Origin: UBA6164 sp045107135
GTDB lineage: Bacteria > Patescibacteriota > Gracilibacteria > BD1-5 > UBA6164
Direction of reading: 5' to 3'
NCBI GenBank assembly: GCA_045107135.1
Contig: JASFZI010000059.1
Location: 1-12,773, forward strand
Length of the DNA stretch: 12,773 nucleotides
The translations under genes were made by a program, and so were the position numbers. Positions 8,720 through 12,773 of this stretch are shown here, one piece after another; positions within the stretch are counted from its first letter, which is position 1; every line of letters starts with the position of its first letter. The notes under the pieces were generated by a model, which saw only the letters and a list, made by a program, of their open reading frames with translations, made no database searches and was not told where the DNA came from.

Positions 8720-9397
8720 ATGATAAATCATTTATGAATAATAATGGACTGAAATCGAAGATGGGCGAGTAAAAGATTTTTACCTGCAACAGCCTGACAT
8801 AAAGCATGAGCAGATAATGTAAAAAAAATTGTTAAATTATCAGAAAAAAAATGAATTAAATACATCACACTTTGGGCATTATCAACTGATAATTTAAAAA
8901 AAAGACCTAAGGAAGAAGTAAAATGAATTATCAAACTTATTAATAATATAGAATCATTTTTATGAGAAATGTTAGATGATAATTTGAAATTCGAAACAAT
9001 ATGAAACATTGAAGAATTACCTGAATTATCTCAAATAGTTTTAAATAGAGTTAAAGAAAAAACTAAAAATAATACATGAATAACTCTTATAATAGCTCTA
9101 ATTTACTGATGACAAGATGAAATTGTTAGGGCAACAAAAAAAATCATAAATACATGAATAAATCCTGATAGTTTAACAATATCAGAGTTTAGAAAATTTT
9201 TAGATACATGAAGATTTCCTATACCAGAAGTTATTGTTAGAACTGGTTGAGATATAAGACATTCATGATTTATGTTGTATGATAGTGAATATAGTGAATA
9301 TTTTTTTACTGATAAAAAGTGGCCAGAATTTGATGAAAATGAATTAGATAAAGTTATAGAATTCTATGAATGAAGTAAAAGAAATTTCTGAATATAA
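8720..9397 (+). CDS. uppS: Undecaprenyl (cis-polyprenyl) diphosphate synthase
   Basis: A 225-residue cis-prenyltransferase that condenses farnesyl diphosphate with isopentenyl diphosphate units to make the C55 carrier lipid for peptidoglycan and surface polymers. Motifs in order: HLGIIMDGNRRWA (4-16) with the catalytic Asp after Met, AGHKAG (25-30), LWALSTDNLKKRP (51-63, usual form AFSTENW), then the C-terminal RTGGDIRHSGFML and YSEYFFTDKKWPEF, corresponding to the family's RTSGE-x-R-x-S-x-F and Y-x-E-x-x-F-x-x-x-x-W-P. The family's Glu in RT(S/G)GE is Asp here, a conservative change. The length is a little short of the usual 240-250 residues. The start at 8720 gives the normal short lead before MDGN; an internal ATG at 8744 would begin at the motif itself and is unlikely. 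Seventeen of 18 glycines are TGA. It sits 9 bases after the ABC gene and 37 bases before the prenyl synthase that should supply its substrate. Confidence 0.93.
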
Positions 9398-9434
9398 AAA
9401 CTTTTATTTATAAATATAATAACAAAAAAATATT

Positions 9435-10328
9435 ATGTTACCAGAATGGTATTCAATATATAAGGAATTAATAGAAAAATCTATAAATAATTATTTAATA
9501 GAGTGTTTTAATCATGAAAAAAATAAGTGATTAGAAACAATAAAACAAGCAACTTTTTATGCTGTTAAATGATGAAAAAGAATAAGACCTATTTTGGCTC
9601 TAGAATTTTATTTAATTTTTTCTTGAAAAGATATAAGTGATATAATAGAAAATGATTCTATACTTAAATTATGTATTGCTTTAGAGCTTCTTCATTGATA
9701 TTCCTTGGTGCATGATGATTTACCTGCAATGGATAATGATGACTATAGAAGAGGTCAACTAACAACCTGGAAAAAATATTGAGAGGCAAATGGAATATTA
9801 GTTTGAGACTTATTGAACTCGTTAGCTTTTGAAATTTTAGCAGAAATAAACAATTCAGAAATAATTAAACTTTTTTGAAAATCAGTATGAATAAAATGAA
9901 TGCTTTGATGACAAGTACTAGACCTTTATTATGAAAACAATCCAGATAAATTAAATTTAGAAAATTTAATAGAAGTTCATAATAAAAAAACCTGAGCTTT
10001 AATTGAAATTTCTATCATTTGATGAATTCTTTTATCTAATTCAAATTTAACAAATGAAAAACAAATATTGACGAAATATTCGTTATTTTGAAAAAAAATA
10101 TGATTAGCTTTTCAAGTTAAAGATGACTTATTAGACGTAGAATGAAGCTTTGAAGAAACTGGTAAAAGTGTGTGATGAGAAGAAAAGTGATTTGTTTTTT
10201 TTATATGATTGAAAAAAACAAAGGCTTACTTGAACGATTTAATTAATGAATGTTTTGAGTTAATAAAAGAAATAGATTCTAAAAAAATTAATTTTTTGGT
10301 TGAATATATTTGAAAAAGAAATAAATAA
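9435..10328 (+). CDS. Short-chain trans-polyprenyl diphosphate synthase (IspA-like, farnesyl/geranylgeranyl)
   Basis: A 297-residue all-trans prenyl diphosphate synthase that joins isopentenyl diphosphate to allylic diphosphates in the cytosol. Motifs: GGKRIRP (46-52), the first Asp-rich motif HDDLPAMDNDDYRRG (93-107), GEANGILVGD (116-125), GGQVLDL (158-164), KKTGALIE (184-191), the second Asp-rich motif FQVKDDLLD (226-234) and ETGKSVGGEEK (241-251). The two-residue insert in DDxxxxD and the YSLVH before it resemble bacterial FPP synthase (IspA), so a C15 or C20 product is expected; chain length is inference. The last motif usually carries Lys-Asp after GK; here GGEEKG replaces part of it. 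Twenty-three of 26 glycines are TGA. It is the last gene of the secF-ABC-uppS cluster and is followed by a terminator. Together with uppS it covers the last two enzymatic steps to undecaprenyl diphosphate. Confidence 0.92.
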
Positions 10329-10350
10329 ATATTTATTTATGCTATATAAT

Positions 10351-10385
10351 AAAAAGAAGTCTAGGTGTTTTAGTAGACTTTTTTT
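10351..10385 (+). terminator. Intrinsic terminator after the prenyl synthase cluster
   Basis: The stem AAGTCTA (10357-10363) pairs with TAGACTT (10374-10380) around a 10-base loop. It can be extended through one G-T wobble into A-run/T-run pairing (10351-10356 with 10381-10386). The right arm continues into a T run. It lies 22 bases after the stop at 10328 and closes the secF-to-prenyl-synthase cluster before the pilin-like gene. Confidence 0.72.
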
Positions 10386-10441
10386 GTTTTAACCTTAAAG
10401 TATAAATAATGTACGAATATTGTATTTTTAGAAAAAACATT

Positions 10442-11893
10442 ATGAATAAAAATAAAACAGCCTTCACGTTTGTTGAATTAATGGTCGTTGTTACTATATT
10501 AACAATACTTTTAACTATAGCTTTTATATCAATTCAGGATTATTCAAAAAGCTCAAGAAATTCTGTTAGAATTACTGATATATGACAAATAAAACAATCT
10601 TTATGAATTTTTGAAGTTGAGACTGGTAAATATCCTTTACCATGAACATTTATGGAGGTTAGATATTTATGATGATTATTATGGTATCAAGGAAAATTTG
10701 ATAATCAGCCATTTGATAACCTTAATAATTTATCAAAAAAAGCAATAGATCCATTATTTGATAACGAATATGATTTTTCTGTTATTAATAATAAAACAAA
10801 ATATCAATTATGAGCTCTACTTGAATGAAATATGTTTTCTACTAATTTTATTTTTAATCAAGCAAATGCAATATCAGAAGATGATGTGAATTCTTATGTT
10901 ACATGAGATTATGACTTGTTTGATATTAATTCTCAATCATGATCTAATTGTTATTTAATTACTTCGCCAAGTCTTTTTGTTAACAATTATTCATCTACAT
11001 GAGCATTATTAACATGATGAGAGTACTCGTTTGTATATGATGGTAGTAATAATTTTACACAAAATTATAGTACAAAAATTGATAATATAACTTGATTTTC
11101 TACATTTAAAATTGAAGAATCAATATCAAAATGTAGTATAGATTCATTAGATGAATTAAATTTGTATATATCAAAATTAGCATTAGCTTATCAACAATTA
11201 AATTGAAATAATGATTTTCATGAAATTATATATAATTTCAATTCAGGTTCTTTTAAACAATGAATGATAGATAATTTGAGAGTTAATTGAATAAAGGTTA
11301 ATCCAGATGTATTAACTGCCTTAAAGAATCCTTCAGCTTGAAACATATTTAATGATACTTTTACTTGAATAAATAATACAGAAATAGTAAATGGTTACAT
11401 TCCTGATTCATTTTGATCATGGACAAAAACGGGATTATTAATTAACTGATCTTATATAGTTTCATGAAACGAATTATTAAAAAATGATAATTTAGTATGA
11501 GCTATTTATCCAATACCAATTCTACCAATTACATCTAGAGATAAAACAATTCTTCTTAACATTAAAAATTTTGCTTGATGAAGTATATTTGTATATACAA
11601 ATTATATTGATGAAAATAATTATTATTGAGTGGAATTAAAATCTAGCTGATATAATATTGTTAATGTAGTTTGATGAATTCAAGCTACACCATATCCTAT
11701 TATATCTTCTGAAATAATACCACTTGATTCATTAATAGAATTTAATATTACTTCAAATAATATCAAATTAGTTATAAATAGTATTGAAAAAGAAAACATA
11801 CTTGATGCATTAACAGATCTGAGTTGAAGTCCTGCTATTAATATAACAAATAACTGAGGATTAATTGATAATTTTATCTTAATTTACAAATAA
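10442..11893 (+). CDS. Large type IV pilin-like protein with probable lectin/LamG-like C-terminal domain
   Basis: A 483-residue protein whose start has the class III (prepilin) signal: a short basic leader MNKNKTA, then FTFVELMVVV with the invariant Glu at mature position 5 and a hydrophobic helix to about residue 31. Cleavage would fall after Ala7 rather than the usual Gly. After the helix comes DIGQIKQSLGIFEVETGKYP, typical of pilins and pseudopilins of the type II secretion/type IV pilus class. The protein is much longer than a normal major pilin (about 150 residues). The C-terminal part (about 325-483) has many short hydrophobic strands, including DENNYYGVEL, NIVNVVGGIQ and a final LIDNFILIYK; this resembles a LamG/concanavalin-like beta-sandwich, but that is inference. 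Such a protein could be a minor pilin or surface adhesin. An in-frame upstream ATG at 10409 would add 11 residues and is less likely, since the short leader fits prepilins. No Shine-Dalgarno is seen at either start. The stalk protein follows 11 bases later. Confidence 0.82.
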
Positions 11894-11904
11894 TATTCAA
11901 AAAA

Positions 11905-12773
11905 ATGTTCCAGGATTTTATAGATGAAATAATCTTCTATTTAAAAGAAAATAAAAAAACAGTTTTATTGTCTCTTTTATGATTAACTGTTTTTTGAACA
12001 TCATTTTGATTTTTTTATTCTAATTATTCTAATAATAAAGAAATATGAGATGAAATTTTTATAGATGATTTAGTTTGAGTAAATGAAAATCTTATTAGTA
12101 AAGATAGTACTTCAGTTAATATTAAAAAAATAAACAATGATTTTACTGATAACAACAATGCTCTTTGATGAAATTCAGAAAAAAATATAAAAAAATCATC
12201 AAGTACAATATCTAAAACCTATGATATAAAGGAAACTATTGCAGATACACCTAATAATTTACCTAGCAATACTAATGATATACCTGTAAAACCTAATAAT
12301 AATAATAATGTAATATCTGATTCTGAAAATATTGATTCAACTGATATTGCAGAGATAAATCCTCCTGAGGAATCTGAAGTAATACTTGAACATGAAGAAT
12401 TTATTGATATTCCATTGAATAGCGAAATTCTAGAAAAATGAATTATAAGTAATATAACAGAAAATCAATGAATTGTTTCAGATACTACTGATTCTACTGA
12501 CAATACAACTTCCTCTGATACCTCAACTGTAACGGACACAACCACTACTACTGACGTAACTACTGATACTGCAACTGATACAACTATTTCGACTAATACC
12601 TGAACAATTACTGATACCACTGACACAACTACTGATATCACTGATACAACTACTGGTACTTGAACTATAATTGATTCAACTGATACAACAGATTCAACAA
12701 CTACCAATACTTGAACTACAACAACTTCAACTGATACAACAGATTCAACAACTACCAATACTTGAACTACAAC
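11905..12773 (+). CDS. Membrane-anchored protein with Thr/Ser/Asp-rich repeat stalk, 3' end missing
   Basis: 289 residues plus two bases are present; no stop occurs before the window end. A cytoplasmic-type lead (1-18, KENKK at 14-18) precedes one hydrophobic segment (about 19-38), followed by a long polar region rich in Asn, Ser, Asp and Glu (40-190). From about residue 192 the chain is almost only Thr, Ser, Asp and a few Gly or Asn. This is low-complexity stalk-like sequence of the kind seen in surface-exposed or wall-spanning linkers. The last part is an exact repeat of 17 residues. The glycines within the repeat are TGA. No catalytic domain is visible; one may lie beyond the window. Its position 11 bases after the pilin-like gene suggests cotranscription and a shared surface role. 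Function is not assigned. Confidence 0.75.
12478..12773 (+). repeat. Low-complexity Thr/Asp repeat region ending in an exact 51-bp tandem repeat
   Basis: The region encodes degenerate short repeats built from ACT/ACA (Thr) and GAT (Asp) codons. At its end one 51-bp unit (12676-12726) is followed directly by a second copy (12727-12773) that is identical over all 47 bases inside the window. The unit is a multiple of three and encodes 17 residues (S-T-D-T-T-D-S-T-T-T-N-T-G-T-T-T-T), so copy-number change keeps the frame. More copies may lie beyond the window. Confidence 0.85.

Noticed and set aside
7576..9009. Minus-strand open frames at 7576-7902, 7921-8226 and 8728-9009.
   Set aside because: They lie opposite the ABC and uppS genes, which have clear motifs on the plus strand.
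102..11893. Many in-frame TGA codons could mean pseudogenes or frameshifts.
   Set aside because: The frames keep intact motifs and normal lengths, and the TGA positions coincide with conserved glycines, so they are sense codons.
12465..12758. Minus-strand Val/Ser-rich open frame of 97 codons.
   Set aside because: It is the antisense of the Thr/Asp repeat; reverse complements of ACT and GAT codons give Ser, Val and similar codons without stops.
12676..12773. Direct repeats as a possible CRISPR array.
   Set aside because: The copies are adjacent without spacers, lie in a coding frame and have a 51-bp unit divisible by three.

Overview
This window comes from a bacterium that reads UGA as glycine (translation table 25), so it is very probably Absconditabacteria (SR1) or Gracilibacteria in the Candidate Phyla Radiation. 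The evidence is direct: with UGA as stop almost no long frames exist, while with UGA as glycine the window is tiled by eleven frames whose family motifs need glycine at UGA. Examples are the ABC Walker A box GNTGAGKST, the signature LSGGEKQR, the UppS motif RTGGDIR, and the prenyl synthase GGKRIRP and GGQ motifs. The DNA is very AT-rich, every observed stop codon is TAA, and no start has a clear Shine-Dalgarno sequence. The sequence alone does not separate SR1 from Gracilibacteria.

Layout. Bases 1-97 are the end of a YchF-type GTPase gene, followed at once by a CaCA-type cation exchanger (102-947). A palindromic bidirectional terminator around 961 separates these from two minus-strand genes: a NOL1/NOP2/Sun RNA cytosine methyltransferase (962-1912), preceded in its transcript by a DedA membrane protein (1937-2710). 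A divergent intergenic region (2711-2882) carries an extended -10 promoter candidate and a perfect 22-bp hairpin. It leads into a plus-strand pair: a cysteine-rich protein with two zinc-ribbon-like ends and a striking 12-residue Cys repeat (2883-4580), and a protein with two HD phosphohydrolase domains in one chain (4594-5835).

A tightly packed plus-strand cluster follows: SecF (5927-6946), an ABC half-transporter with fused membrane and ATPase domains (6959-8710), undecaprenyl diphosphate synthase UppS (8720-9397) and a short-chain polyprenyl diphosphate synthase (9435-10328), ending in a terminator near 10351-10385. The two prenyl enzymes are consecutive steps to the undecaprenyl carrier lipid used for cell-wall and surface polymers, and SecF and the ABC protein are also envelope functions.

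The last part looks like a cell-surface locus: a large pilin-like protein with a type IV prepilin N-terminus and a probable lectin-like C-terminal domain (10442-11893), then a membrane-anchored protein with a long Thr/Ser/Asp stalk that ends in an exact 51-bp tandem repeat and runs off the window (11905 onward).

The least described parts are the cysteine-rich periodic protein, its tandem-HD partner, the hairpin leader in front of them, and the pilin/stalk pair. No RNA gene, CRISPR array or insertion sequence was seen, and no gap between genes exceeds 300 bases.
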